Assembly: GCF_001021045.1 (NCBI RefSeq)
Contig: NZ_CP011545.1
Coordinates: 1,984,001 to 2,048,000, forward strand
Direction: 5' to 3'
Source: Corynebacterium testudinoris
Lineage (GTDB): Bacteria > Actinomycetota > Actinomycetes > Mycobacteriales > Mycobacteriaceae
Length of the DNA stretch: 64,000 bases
The translations under genes were made by a program, and so were the position numbers. The number at the start of each line of letters is the position of its first letter. Position 1 is the stretch's first letter. Positions 34,307 through 42,316 of the stretch are shown here, piece after piece. The notes beneath the pieces were generated by a model. That model saw nothing but the letters and a program-made list of their open reading frames with translations. It ran no database searches and was not told where the DNA came from.

Positions 34307-34873
34307 TCACGGCCGGAACAGTAACGCCGCCACGTCCTCCTGCCGGACCGGCCGCAACCCCCACGCATCGACGCCGACGTCCACCATGCCCGGCGCGACC
34401 AGCGCCTGCGAAGAATGCAAGTGACCGTGGACGAGATGATCGACGTCGAGACGCACATCGTCGTGACGCGATTCCATCCCCTCATGGTCATAGCCCGGCC
34501 GCGGAAAATGACTCAGGTAAACCGTCCGGCCCTCCCAGCGCAGCTTCTGAAACGGCGCCACCGAACTAAACACCCCGAGGAAATGCCGCTGCATCTTGAA
34601 CGCGGATTTATGAATCGGGTGGCAAGAATCGTGGTTTCCCGCAATCAAATGCATGTCCAGGTGCGCCCCATGCTCCCCCAGCAGCTCAAGCGCCCGCTCC
34701 TCTTCCTCGGCGGAGCCGCGCGATAGATCACCCAACACCCACAGCCGATCACCGGGCGGCAGCGCCCGAATACCGGCCACAATCTGCCGGTCATGCTGGA
34801 TAACATCCATGCCGCGCAGCCGGGCAACAAAACGATGCCCCAGGTGAAGGTCAGAAGTGAACCACGTATTCAT
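34307..34873 (-). CDS. metallophosphoesterase, calcineurin-like
   Basis: The 188-residue protein has all motifs of the calcineurin-like superfamily in a short form: SDLHLGH (Asp8, His10), VLGDLS, AGNHD, LSHFP and VHGHLHS. It should bind two metal ions and cleave a phosphoester; the substrate is unknown. It lies 9 bp downstream of the FrnE-like gene. A -10 TAGGCT that begins with the frnE-like TAG stop ends 6 nt before the ATG, so it may be transcribed alone. Confidence 0.85.
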   Translation of the reverse strand: MNTWFTSDLHLGHRFVARLRGMDVIQHDRQIVAGIRALPPGDRLWVLGDLSRGSAEEEERALELLGEHGAHLDMHLIAGNHDSCHPIHKSAFKMQRHFLGVFSSVAPFQKLRWEGRTVYLSHFPRPGYDHEGMESRHDDVRLDVDHLVHGHLHSSQALVAPGMVDVGVDAWGLRPVRQEDVAALLFRP

Positions 34874-34879
34874 GCAGCC

Positions 34880-34885
34880 AGCCTA
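34880..34885 (-). promoter_or_regulatory. -10 element TAGGCT of the metallophosphoesterase gene
   Basis: TAGGCT on the minus strand ends 6 nt before ATG 34873. TAG is the stop codon of the upstream FrnE-like gene. Confidence 0.45.
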
Positions 34886-35515
34886 TTCGGCTGCAGCAGC
34901 TTGCTCGAGTGCCTGGCTGAACACCTCGACCGGCTGCGCACCAGAAACGGCCAGCTTGCCGTCGAAAACGAAGAACGGGACGCCCTGCACCCCAATCTGG
35001 CGAGCCAGGTCAATGTCCTGGGCAACCTCGTCGGCGTAGGCGCTCGGATCATGGAGGATGCGCTCGGTCTCCTCGGCCGGCAGACCCACCTCGGCGGCGA
35101 AGGCTCGCAGCTGATCGTGGTCCGCTACGTTTTTGCCTTCCGTGAAGTAGCCCAGCTTCACCAGCTCATCCCATTCCACCCCCTTGCCCAGGCTCCGCGC
35201 GAAATGGCCCAGCCGGTGCGCCGTCATCGTGTTGGCCATCATCGACTCTCGCCAGTTGAACTCCAGGCCCACCGCCGCCGCGCGCTGCGCCAGACCATCG
35301 TTGAACTGCTCAATCTGCTCCGGCGTGGCGCCCTTCTTCTCCACGAGATAATCAACAACGCTGCCCTGGCGCTCCGTCGGGGCATCCGGGTCGAGCTGGA
35401 AACTGCGCCACACAATGTCGACGTCGCCGTCGAACTTCTCCAGTGCCAGGTTGAGGTGGCGCTCCCCGACGGTGCAGAAGGGGCAAATGTAGTCAGACCA
35501 AATATCAATACGCAT
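34883..35515 (-). CDS. DsbA-family oxidoreductase, FrnE-like
   Basis: The 210-residue protein has a thioredoxin fold with helical insertion and active-site CPFC (Cys11, Cys14), plus the cis-Pro loop GVQGVPFFVFDGK near residue 172. It lacks a signal peptide, so it is a cytoplasmic FrnE/polyketide-biosynthesis-type thiol oxidoreductase. The start MRIDIWSD is the family N-terminus; an upstream frame of 13 codons is rejected. The metallophosphoesterase gene follows. It is divergent from the GAP-family gene, and the gap holds a GCTTATCGACG copy and a 19-bp inverted repeat. Confidence 0.88.
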   Translation of the reverse strand: MRIDIWSDYICPFCTVGERHLNLALEKFDGDVDIVWRSFQLDPDAPTERQGSVVDYLVEKKGATPEQIEQFNDGLAQRAAAVGLEFNWRESMMANTMTAHRLGHFARSLGKGVEWDELVKLGYFTEGKNVADHDQLRAFAAEVGLPAEETERILHDPSAYADEVAQDIDLARQIGVQGVPFFVFDGKLAVSGAQPVEVFSQALEQAAAAE

Positions 35516-35573
35516 GCCTGGAGCAACGCTTATCGACGCCCGCTTGTTCCCCACGCCGAGCAGTGCCCGGCCT

Positions 35574-35646
35574 TTTTGGGGTTCGTGGTGACGCTGGCCT
35601 ACGCGGCTGCCCCATCCCCTCCCTTATGTCACCACGAACCCCAAAA
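35574..35646. repeat. 19-bp perfect inverted repeat with 35-nt spacer
   Basis: TTTTGGGGTTCGTGGTGAC (35574-35592) is matched exactly by its reverse complement at 35628-35646. It sits in the gap between divergent genes, where no terminator is needed. The T-run lies on the outer side of the left arm and the A-run on the right arm, so on the plus strand it does not have terminator polarity. Possibly a repeated palindromic element or a structured RNA. Confidence 0.65.
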
Positions 35647-35656
35647 GAAGCCACAG

Positions 35657-35662
35657 TAAGCT
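35657..35662 (+). promoter_or_regulatory. -10 element TAAGCT, leaderless GAP-family gene
   Basis: TAAGCT ends 7 nt before ATG 35670 and starts 11 nt after the 19-bp inverted repeat. Confidence 0.55.
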
Positions 35663-35669
35663 CAAAGTC

Positions 35670-36305
35670 ATGGTTCATCTCTTCGCCGTGCTCGTCCCGA
35701 TGACGCTCGCAGCCGCTGTCAGCCCGATGATGCTCAGTGAACAATTGCTGCTGTTGAGTGGGAAGAACGGGCGTCGAGACGCGAAGGCCTATGCGCTGGG
35801 ATCAGCCGTAGTCCTCGTGGTTCTCATCGCCCTCGTGCAAACAATCGGCGCTTCGCTGGAGCTACCGAAGGCGCCGAAGCTTAGCGCGGGCATGGATATC
35901 GCCTTGGGAGCGGGGTTGCTCGGGCTTGGCGTCTACTTCCTTCGGCACAAGCCAAAGCCGAAGCAGCACAAGAAGCACGGCCTGAGCGCTAAAGACGCGT
36001 TCGGTTTTGGCGTCTTCGCCATGGCGACGAACTTCACCACCATGCCGCTGGTCATCGCGGCGGCAAAAGACGTGTCGTCCAGCGGGGTCTCGGTGGTGTG
36101 GATGATCCTCGCGCTGGCATTCCTCCTGGCCGGGGCCTGCCTACCGGGGTGGGGGCCGCTGTTGCTGTCTCGCTCCAAGGAGGGCCAGCGGGCTCTGGAG
36201 AAGATTGCCCACGTGTTCGAGAAGTACAGCAAGCCGCTGGTGGTGGCCGGCTTGCTGCTGGGTGGGGCGATCTTCCTGTCCAAGGGCCTGCTGGGGGTGT
36301 TTTAA
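35670..36305 (+). CDS. GAP-family (SfLAP/DUF2910-like) membrane protein
   Basis: The 211-residue protein has six hydrophobic segments with a basic cytoplasmic loop in the middle (HKPKPKQHKKHG, near residue 92), and the N-terminal pattern LAAAVSPMMLSEQLLLLSG typical of actinobacterial GAP family proteins, distant relatives of LysE exporters. In mycobacteria a member helps transport glycopeptidolipids; the cargo here is unknown. It converges with the DUF2252 gene with a 4-bp gap. Confidence 0.75.
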   Translation: MVHLFAVLVPMTLAAAVSPMMLSEQLLLLSGKNGRRDAKAYALGSAVVLVVLIALVQTIGASLELPKAPKLSAGMDIALGAGLLGLGVYFLRHKPKPKQHKKHGLSAKDAFGFGVFAMATNFTTMPLVIAAAKDVSSSGVSVVWMILALAFLLAGACLPGWGPLLLSRSKEGQRALEKIAHVFEKYSKPLVVAGLLLGGAIFLSKGLLGVF

Positions 36306-36309
36306 CCGC

Positions 36310-37650
36310 TTAGAGTCCGTACTCCACGGGGACGTCGCCGTCGTCGGCAGCCTGCTGGAGAGCGGCGGCATCGGCAATAGCAATCTTCGAGTAGCCGCGG
36401 GCAAATTCGGCGAGTTCCTTATCGAGGTTCTTGTCATCGCCGTACGCATCAACGATCTCGTACACACCCTTGGACTGAGAGTGCGCGCGGGCGAGGAGGC
36501 TGGCGCACACGCGAGACGTGATGAGCAATTCTCGGCCGCTGAGGAGGGAGAGATCGACGGAACCCTTCATGTCGCGGAATTGGCGCCAGTAGAAGTCGAT
36601 GGGAACCTCTTCTCCTTGAACACCGTCGAAACCGCGGATCCAGCCTAAGAAGGGGTCGGAGTGGGATTGGAGGATGCGCTGACAGGAGACAACGCGGTAG
36701 CCGTCCCCGATCGCACCTTCCGGCGCCCATTCCATGATCGCTGATTGGTCGATGCCGCCGTAGGTTTCCAACACGGACGCACCGGCCTCCTTGACCTGGA
36801 GGAAGAGCGGTTCCCCGGTGGGGCCGGTGAGCAGGAAGATGTAGCATCGGGTGCCCACAGAGCCGACGCCGACGACCCGCAGCGCGTGATCGGCGTAGCG
36901 GAAGTTGTTGAGCAGGTAGCGGATTTCACTGCCGCTGCTGCGGAGGTAGCCGCCCCAGATGCTGTCGATCTGTTCGGGCGTGGCGTGCTCGGTGTGGCGC
37001 ATGAGTGGTGGCTGGTCTTGGATGCGGACTTGGCCGTTCTCGGTGGTGAAGGTCAGCTTTTTCAGCGCGGTGAGCGAGTTCCGTTTGCGGGCTTTCTTCT
37101 CGATCTTTTCCATGCGCTTGCGGGCTTTTTTGTAGTCCAGGCGCTCGGTGATGAAGTCGGTGTCCACGGCTGCGTAGAAGCGGTCGAGGGCGCTCATCCC
37201 GGCGAGCCTGTTCAGTGTGTCGCGGTAGCTCGTGGAGGTTTCCCGCGCGATTTCTAAGGCCTCGTCTTCGGTGCCGTCGTTGTAGATGGTGGCTAGGTAC
37301 ACCGAGGTGACCAGGCGCTTGAGGTCCCATTCCCAGGGGGCGAAGCCGGCCTCGTCGAAGTCGTTGAGGTCGAAGAGCAGCCGGCGTTCCGGGGAGGCGT
37401 AGAGCCCGAAGTTGGAGATGTGGGCGTCACCGCACGATAGGACCTGCTGGCCGGTGGTGGGCACGCGCGAGAGGTCGGAGGCCATCAGTGCTGCCGTGCC
37501 GCGGTAGAAGGCGAAGGGGGATTCCAGCATGCGGCCGATGCGGACGGGAACGAGGTCTTGGAGGCGGGTGCGGTTCTGCTCCTTGATGATCTCGAGGGGG
37601 TCTCGGCGATCGGTGGGCATGAGGCTGAGGTCGGGGCGGTGGGCGTTCAT
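36310..37650 (-). CDS. DUF2252 family protein
   Basis: The 446-residue soluble protein has the DUF2252 patterns: RIGRMLESPFAFYRGTAALMASDL at the N-terminus, CGDAHISNFG (near 92-101), FDLNDFDEAGFAPWEWDLKRL and RDMKGSVDL. The GDxHxxN and DxND motifs recall the catalytic loop and metal site of aminoglycoside-kinase-like folds, so a phosphotransferase activity is plausible but unproven. It stands alone between a membrane protein and an unknown gene. Confidence 0.85.
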   Translation of the reverse strand: MNAHRPDLSLMPTDRRDPLEIIKEQNRTRLQDLVPVRIGRMLESPFAFYRGTAALMASDLSRVPTTGQQVLSCGDAHISNFGLYASPERRLLFDLNDFDEAGFAPWEWDLKRLVTSVYLATIYNDGTEDEALEIARETSTSYRDTLNRLAGMSALDRFYAAVDTDFITERLDYKKARKRMEKIEKKARKRNSLTALKKLTFTTENGQVRIQDQPPLMRHTEHATPEQIDSIWGGYLRSSGSEIRYLLNNFRYADHALRVVGVGSVGTRCYIFLLTGPTGEPLFLQVKEAGASVLETYGGIDQSAIMEWAPEGAIGDGYRVVSCQRILQSHSDPFLGWIRGFDGVQGEEVPIDFYWRQFRDMKGSVDLSLLSGRELLITSRVCASLLARAHSQSKGVYEIVDAYGDDKNLDKELAEFARGYSKIAIADAAALQQAADDGDVPVEYGL

Positions 37651-37794
37651 GGTTTAAGTATTGCGCACTGCTCTTAGGTTGACTAGAGCCTTTACTTCCC
37701 CGCATCCCCTCGCTAGGATGTGACCTACATTACATATTTGAGTCGCTTTCAAGGAGTTAGCCAGCAGCCCCATCCCGGAAGGGAGACCCACCTC

Positions 37795-38727
37795 ATGGAC
37801 CTCACACTCCATCCGCGCACCGTCCAATTCAGCGTTGAGCTCGCCCGCGCATGGCCGCACCTGACTATTCCCCAGGTCACCTCAGCCGCGCTGCAGCTGG
37901 CGGAGAACATCCAGCTGGAGAACATCGGAGATTTTGAGGCGTTGAAGGGCCTGGTCGCCCACCTGCAGTTGCGTCCGGCGTCGGAGTGGGAGTTGTTTGG
38001 TTATGTTCCCACCGAGGATGCGGTCCCGATTCGCCTGGAGCAACCCCGCGAGAGCGAGCTCAGTGAGATCACCTTCGAGGATCACTTCCTGTCCATTCAC
38101 ACCCGTCGGGCGCACACCGGGGTGGAGCACCTCCCCTCCCACACGGAGGTGGTGAGCACGTGGCGTAAGCGTCTCGGCAGCGCCACCACGGCAAACCTCG
38201 ACTACGCCGAGTTCACCCAGGAGGGTGTCGGCCGGAAGATCCCGCTGCGCCGGGTCGAGATGTTGGGCAATGTGTGGAAGATCGGCGCTGTCGTCGCGTG
38301 GGAGCGAGATCGCGGCGAGGAGACGTCGTGGTGTTATCTCGATCGTCGGCCGCTGCCCGGGGAGCGCCCTGATCCGGGGATGAATGAGTGGAACGCGTGG
38401 TATCGCATCCAGCTCAATCCGGAGATTGGGCGCGACGCGGTGGTGGAGATTGCTCGGTGCGTGGCGGAGATCTATCTCGGGTACGTGGACAAGGTCTTTG
38501 GCACTCCGGTTGAGGCTGGTCATCAGCGCGGGCCGGAGTCCGAGGCCGCGGCGTACATCGCGTTGGAGAGGTTGTGGGTTCCGCCCCGGAGCCGCCGCAC
38601 GCAGTGGTTCCACAGTTACACCGCGCGCGAGCCGATGGCTGCGGGTTTCCGATGGGAGGAGGTTTTCCGCGCGGCTGAGGCGGTCGAAGACCTCCTGCGT
38701 GGAGATACCCACCCGGTCACCGCCTAG
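37795..38727 (+). CDS. 310-aa protein of unknown function
   Basis: This soluble protein of 310 residues has no recognised domain. It contains conserved-looking Trp-rich parts (NEWNAWYRIQLNPEIG, RTQWFHSYTAREPM) and begins MDLTLHPRTVQFSVELARAW. The start at 37795 has RBS GGGAGA 9 nt upstream; the frame is open 25 codons further but without signals. It is divergent from the DUF2252 gene and followed by a hairpin and the DUF1275 gene. Function cannot be assigned. Confidence 0.75.
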   Translation: MDLTLHPRTVQFSVELARAWPHLTIPQVTSAALQLAENIQLENIGDFEALKGLVAHLQLRPASEWELFGYVPTEDAVPIRLEQPRESELSEITFEDHFLSIHTRRAHTGVEHLPSHTEVVSTWRKRLGSATTANLDYAEFTQEGVGRKIPLRRVEMLGNVWKIGAVVAWERDRGEETSWCYLDRRPLPGERPDPGMNEWNAWYRIQLNPEIGRDAVVEIARCVAEIYLGYVDKVFGTPVEAGHQRGPESEAAAYIALERLWVPPRSRRTQWFHSYTAREPMAAGFRWEEVFRAAEAVEDLLRGDTHPVTA

Positions 38728-38731
38728 ACTT

Positions 38732-38751
38732 AAGGGCTATCTCTAGCCCTT
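38732..38751 (+). terminator. hairpin after the 310-aa protein gene
   Basis: AAGGGCTA-TCTC-TAGCCCTT is a perfect 8-bp stem with a 4-nt loop, followed by TAAA. It starts 4 nt after the stop and lies 22 nt before the DUF1275 start, so it could be a terminator or a leader attenuator. Confidence 0.6.
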
Positions 38752-38773
38752 TAAACCTAGGAGCGTTCCCCAG

Positions 38774-39472
38774 TTGCGCAAGTACACCGCTGCGGAGAAA
38801 AATCTGGCAGTCGCGTTTGCCTTCATTGCCGGTTTTGTTGATTCCATCGGCTTCATTTTCCTCGGTGGGGTGTTCCTCTCGTTCATGTCGGGCAATACGA
38901 CGCGGATCGCGACGTCGGCGGTCGAGGGCGATGCCGGTTTGGCCTGGTTGGCGGGTTCCGCGGTGGTGTTGTTTTTGTTGGGTGTGATGGAGGGGGCGTT
39001 GGTCCGCCGCATCGCGATGCGGCGCGTCCCCACCGATCGTGTCCGCGAGGCGGTCCTCGCCAACACCTGCGTCCTATTCAGCATTGCGTCACTTTTTGTG
39101 CTTATCGACGCCCACGCACTCGCCATCATGGTCACCTCCGTCGCCATTGGCTCCATGAACAGCATCTTTGAGCGGGCCGGGGAGGTGTCGATTCCGTTGA
39201 CGTATATGACGGGCACGTTGGTGAAGATGGGGCAGCGTTTCGTCGACGCCTTTTTCGGTGGCACGCACTCTGCGTGGATCGAGCATTTGAAAATGTGGGC
39301 GGGACTGTCCGCCGGAGCGTTCTGCGGGGCGTTAGGGTTTCACTACCTGGGGATGGATGCGCTGCTCGTCGCGACGGTGTTGAGCATCGCAATTTCTGCG
39401 GTAGCTGTGGTTTTGCGGATCCGGGGGCGTCGGCAAGGGTCACTCGTCCGGGTCGCTGTCGACCCGTATTAG
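38774..39472 (+). CDS. DUF1275 (YoaK) family membrane protein
   Basis: The 232-residue membrane protein has six or seven hydrophobic helices and the DUF1275 pattern FIAGFVDSIGFIFLGGVFLSFMSGNTTRIA at residues 17-46, with ERAGEVSIPLTYMTGTLVKMG in the middle. The TTG start at 38774 is placed 10 nt after TAGGAG; it yields MRKYTAAEKNL. Transport or sensing roles are unknown for the family. GCTTATCGACG occurs at 39100. Confidence 0.85.
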   Translation: MRKYTAAEKNLAVAFAFIAGFVDSIGFIFLGGVFLSFMSGNTTRIATSAVEGDAGLAWLAGSAVVLFLLGVMEGALVRRIAMRRVPTDRVREAVLANTCVLFSIASLFVLIDAHALAIMVTSVAIGSMNSIFERAGEVSIPLTYMTGTLVKMGQRFVDAFFGGTHSAWIEHLKMWAGLSAGAFCGALGFHYLGMDALLVATVLSIAISAVAVVLRIRGRRQGSLVRVAVDPY

Positions 39473-39486
39473 TTTTCGTTTTCGTG

Positions 39487-39492
39487 TAATTT
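39487..39492 (+). promoter_or_regulatory. -10 element TAATTT, leaderless mycolyltransferase-like gene
   Basis: TAATTT ends 7 nt before GTG 39500, favouring that start over the TTG at 39491, which overlaps the hexamer itself. Confidence 0.5.
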
Positions 39493-39499
39493 GGCGGTT

Positions 39500-40657
39500 G
39501 TGCCCCGCCGACTGCCCCGCGCCTTGCTGACTGTAGCCACCGCCACTGCTCTCATCTTCCCCCCAGCTGCTTATGCCCAAAGCTCTGACGAGCCGGTACG
39601 GGATGCGGCCACGCAATCGAGCGAGGATCCGGACTGGTCGGGCAGGAAGCTGCACCAGTCCATCGATACGCTCGCGGACGTCGGCTCTTCCCAGGTCACC
39701 GTGCCCGGACCACTGCGAGACATCAGCCCCGAGTACCCCCTGCCGGTGGATGAGAACATCCGGGAGGTGCGGATCGTCGGCAAGCGGATCGACGACCTCG
39801 CCCAGCGCATCGAACGCTGGACCATCGCCTCCCCCGCCATGGGGCGGAATGTGTCGGTGCAAATTCAACGCGCGGCGAACCCCTTCGTGCCAGCCCCGAT
39901 GTTCTACCTGCTGGACGGGGCCGACGCGGAGTATGACTCAGGTTGGGTCGCCAACGGCGGTGTCCCTGACGTGCTCGGGCGGGAGAACGTCACGGTGGTG
40001 ATGCCGACGCAGGCGCGGGCATCGCTGTATTCCAACTGGGTCGCCGACGATCCAGAACTGGGGCGAAACCAGTGGGAAACCTTTCTCACGCAGGAGCTTC
40101 CGAGCGCGCTGGAAAGTGATCCGCTGCTGCACTTCAATGGCCACCGCGCGATTGGCGGCTTATCTATGGGCGCGATCGGCGCCCTCCACCTCGCCAACAG
40201 CAATCCCGAGCTCTACGACGCCGCCGTCGGTGTTTCCGGCTGCTATTCCACCACGAGCGAACTCGGCCGGCAGACGATCAACGCGTTGGTGAGCACGCGG
40301 GGTGGCACCCTCGACAACCTGTGGGGACCGTTTGGGTCCCCGCAGTGGGAAAGCCACGACACCGTCGAAAAGCCCGAAGGGCTGCGGGATATGGCTATCT
40401 ACCTGGCCGCTGCCAACGGTGTGATTGGGCAGGAGGACCTGCAGTTTTATGCTGAAGACCCGGCCCGGGAAATCATCGCCGGCACCGCCCTGGAGCGCGG
40501 CGTGTTGGATTGCACGCGCGATCTGGATGAGGCGATGCGTGAGCGCGGGATGACCCATCAGGTCGTGGAATACTCCCCGGCCGGCGCGCACAACTGGCGC
40601 TATTTCAACGAGCAACTCACCCCGGCGTGGCAGACGATTAAGGCCTCGCTGTACTGA
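39500..40657 (+). CDS. secreted antigen-85/mycolyltransferase-like esterase
   Basis: The 385-residue protein is exported (signal MPRRLPRALLTVATATALIFPPAAYA, cleaved before Gln) and has the antigen-85 esterase fold: RNVSVQIQRAANPFVPAPMFYLLDG, nucleophile Ser222 in GGLSMGA, and a His in GAHNWRYF near the C-terminus. Such enzymes move mycolic acids from trehalose monomycolate to arabinogalactan or another trehalose. This supports a mycolate-bearing Corynebacterium. Which of the several family members it is cannot be told. It converges with the AraC gene and overlaps its 3' end by 20 bp. Confidence 0.88.
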   Translation: MPRRLPRALLTVATATALIFPPAAYAQSSDEPVRDAATQSSEDPDWSGRKLHQSIDTLADVGSSQVTVPGPLRDISPEYPLPVDENIREVRIVGKRIDDLAQRIERWTIASPAMGRNVSVQIQRAANPFVPAPMFYLLDGADAEYDSGWVANGGVPDVLGRENVTVVMPTQARASLYSNWVADDPELGRNQWETFLTQELPSALESDPLLHFNGHRAIGGLSMGAIGALHLANSNPELYDAAVGVSGCYSTTSELGRQTINALVSTRGGTLDNLWGPFGSPQWESHDTVEKPEGLRDMAIYLAAANGVIGQEDLQFYAEDPAREIIAGTALERGVLDCTRDLDEAMRERGMTHQVVEYSPAGAHNWRYFNEQLTPAWQTIKASLY

Positions 40658-41579
40658 GGGTGTGGCGGGGAGCCTCGCCGAAGCGACGCCGATACGCAGC
40701 GGAAAAACGGCCCAGGTGGGTCACACCCCACCGGGTAGCGATCTCGGTGACGGTGTGCGTGCCGTTCGGATCGCAGGCCTGGAGCTCATCATGGATGACG
40801 TCAAGGCGGATGCCGCGCAGATACTCCATTGGACCGACGCCGAACTCAGTGCGAAAGCCAGCCTGCAGGGTGCGGATGCCGCAGCCAGCAACCGCCGCGA
40901 TTTCCGCGACGGTCCACGCCCGGGCGGGATCGGTTTCGAGGGCCTCTGCCGCGCGCCGCACCCGGGCGGGAGTCGGCGACTGGCCCGCGGGCTGCAGGTC
41001 AGCGAGCATGAGCGTGAGCCCGGAGGCCAAGGCCGCAGCTAAATGTCTGCCCACCAGCGGGTTATCCATGAGGCCCGCGCCATCTTGGCGTTGCGAGAGC
41101 AGGCTCGTCGCAATCGCCAGCCACTCCATCCCATAACCCTCCCGCAGGTTGAGCAGCACCGGCACCTTCGGCGAGCGCAGCCCCGCTTCCTCCAGGTTGT
41201 GGCGCAGGTAGTCGCCGTTGAGGCGTAGCCCCAGCATGGTCACCTCACCTCCCCAGGCGGGGAAGGCAACGGGCACGTCCGGCGGGCAAACGATGGCCGT
41301 ATGAGCGGCAGCCTCCTGGCGGCCGTGGGCCGAACGCACGGACATCCGGCCACGCAGGGGGACGTTGATGGCGAAGGAGCCGGGGTGTTCGGTTTCGACG
41401 TGCACGGCCGCGCCCCAGTTGAGCTGTACCAAACGCGCATCGCCGAGGTCCTGGCTGACCAAATTGGCCCGGCACGCCAACACCCGCGACTCCGCCCGGA
41501 CGGTGTGCGGAAAATAGTTGCGCTCGGTGACCTGGGAAATCTCTCGAAAGGTGGCGGCTGAGTGGTTGATTCTCATCAT
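40638..41579 (-). CDS. AraC-family regulator, probably of hpaCB
   Basis: The 313-residue regulator has an N-terminal AraC-binding-type sensor domain (about 20-190) and C-terminal double helix-turn-helix (about 215-310: WTVAEIAAVAGCGIRTLQAGFRTEFG and VTEIATRWGVTHLGRFSAAYRRRFG). It is divergent from hpaC with a 157-bp gap and probably activates hpaCB with an aromatic inducer. Its 3' end overlaps the mycolyltransferase-like gene by 20 bp. Two adjacent ATGs (MMR) leave one residue of start ambiguity. Confidence 0.88.
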   Translation of the reverse strand: MMRINHSAATFREISQVTERNYFPHTVRAESRVLACRANLVSQDLGDARLVQLNWGAAVHVETEHPGSFAINVPLRGRMSVRSAHGRQEAAAHTAIVCPPDVPVAFPAWGGEVTMLGLRLNGDYLRHNLEEAGLRSPKVPVLLNLREGYGMEWLAIATSLLSQRQDGAGLMDNPLVGRHLAAALASGLTLMLADLQPAGQSPTPARVRRAAEALETDPARAWTVAEIAAVAGCGIRTLQAGFRTEFGVGPMEYLRGIRLDVIHDELQACDPNGTHTVTEIATRWGVTHLGRFSAAYRRRFGEAPRHTLSTARP

Positions 41580-41672
41580 GATGTGGGGCCGATCCTGGGA
41601 CGATTCGCAAAGCGGACAAGTGTGCGCTTAATGGCTTTCCACCAGTAGTGCATAGACCTATTCTGCTGAATG

Positions 41673-41688
41673 TGACCCCCATCATAGC
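41673..41688. promoter_or_regulatory. possible GlxR site upstream of hpaC
   Basis: TGTGA-CCCCCA-TCATA differs from the GlxR consensus TGTGA-N6-TCACA at one conserved base. It lies 49-64 nt before the hpaC GTG. GlxR, the corynebacterial CRP homologue, controls many aromatic degradation genes. Confidence 0.4.
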
Positions 41689-41736
41689 CCCGTGATCCCT
41701 CCCTCATCAATCACACAGCGAAAGGAGTACCCCACC

Positions 41737-42300
41737 GTGACCGCCCAAGCACCCGACGGACGCCAGCTCCGCAACATCTTCGGACAATTCGCCAGCGGCG
41801 TCACCGTCGTCACCGCCGCCAGCGACGACGGCACCCCACACGGCGCCACCGTCACCGCCTTCACCTCCATCTCACTCGAACCGCGCCTGTGCCAAGTGAC
41901 CTTGACCCGCACCTCCAAGGCCTGCACCATCCTCAACGACAACAGCTTCGCGGTCAACATCCTGGCCAGCACCCAAAACGACACCGCGATGCACTTCGCC
42001 GGACGCCCCCAATCCGAACCCATTCGCTGGGCCGCCGACAACATCGCCCCCTCCCTCGAAGGCAACCTCGCCACCTTGTGGTGTGCCCCGTGGGCGCAGT
42101 ACGACGGCGGCGACCACGTCATCATCATCGGCGAGATCATCGATGCCGACATCAATGAACACCTCGACCCGCTCCTGTTCTTCCGCTCCACGTTCCACTC
42201 CATCGGCCCCACCTCCCACGAGGCCACCTGGAGCTTCAGCGGCGACGACCCCTTCACTGGATGGTTCGGCGCGACCGCCGACCTCCGCCCCATCTACTAG
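41737..42300 (+). CDS. hpaC: flavin reductase component of a two-component hydroxylase
   Basis: The 187-residue flavin-reductase-like protein supplies reduced flavin to the hydroxylase encoded next. Family patterns: [41 protein letters not shown] at the N-terminus and [10 protein letters not shown]. The GTG at 41737 has RBS AAAGGAG 8 nt upstream; an upstream GTG in the same frame (41692) lacks a signal. hpaB follows after 16 nt. Confidence 0.9.
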   Translation: MTAQAPDGRQLRNIFGQFASGVTVVTAASDDGTPHGATVTAFTSISLEPRLCQVTLTRTSKACTILNDNSFAVNILASTQNDTAMHFAGRPQSEPIRWAADNIAPSLEGNLATLWCAPWAQYDGGDHVIIIGEIIDADINEHLDPLLFFRSTFHSIGPTSHEATWSFSGDDPFTGWFGATADLRPIY

Positions 42301-42316
42301 CAAAGGACTCACGATC

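Noticed and set aside
35593..35627. Reading the 35574-35646 inverted repeat as an ordinary terminator
   Set aside because: Flanking genes diverge from it, so neither transcript reaches it, and the 35-nt spacer is too long for a typical intrinsic terminator.
41692..41736. Upstream GTG start for hpaC
   Set aside because: No RBS; the GTG at 41737 has AAAGGAG at proper distance and gives the family N-terminus.
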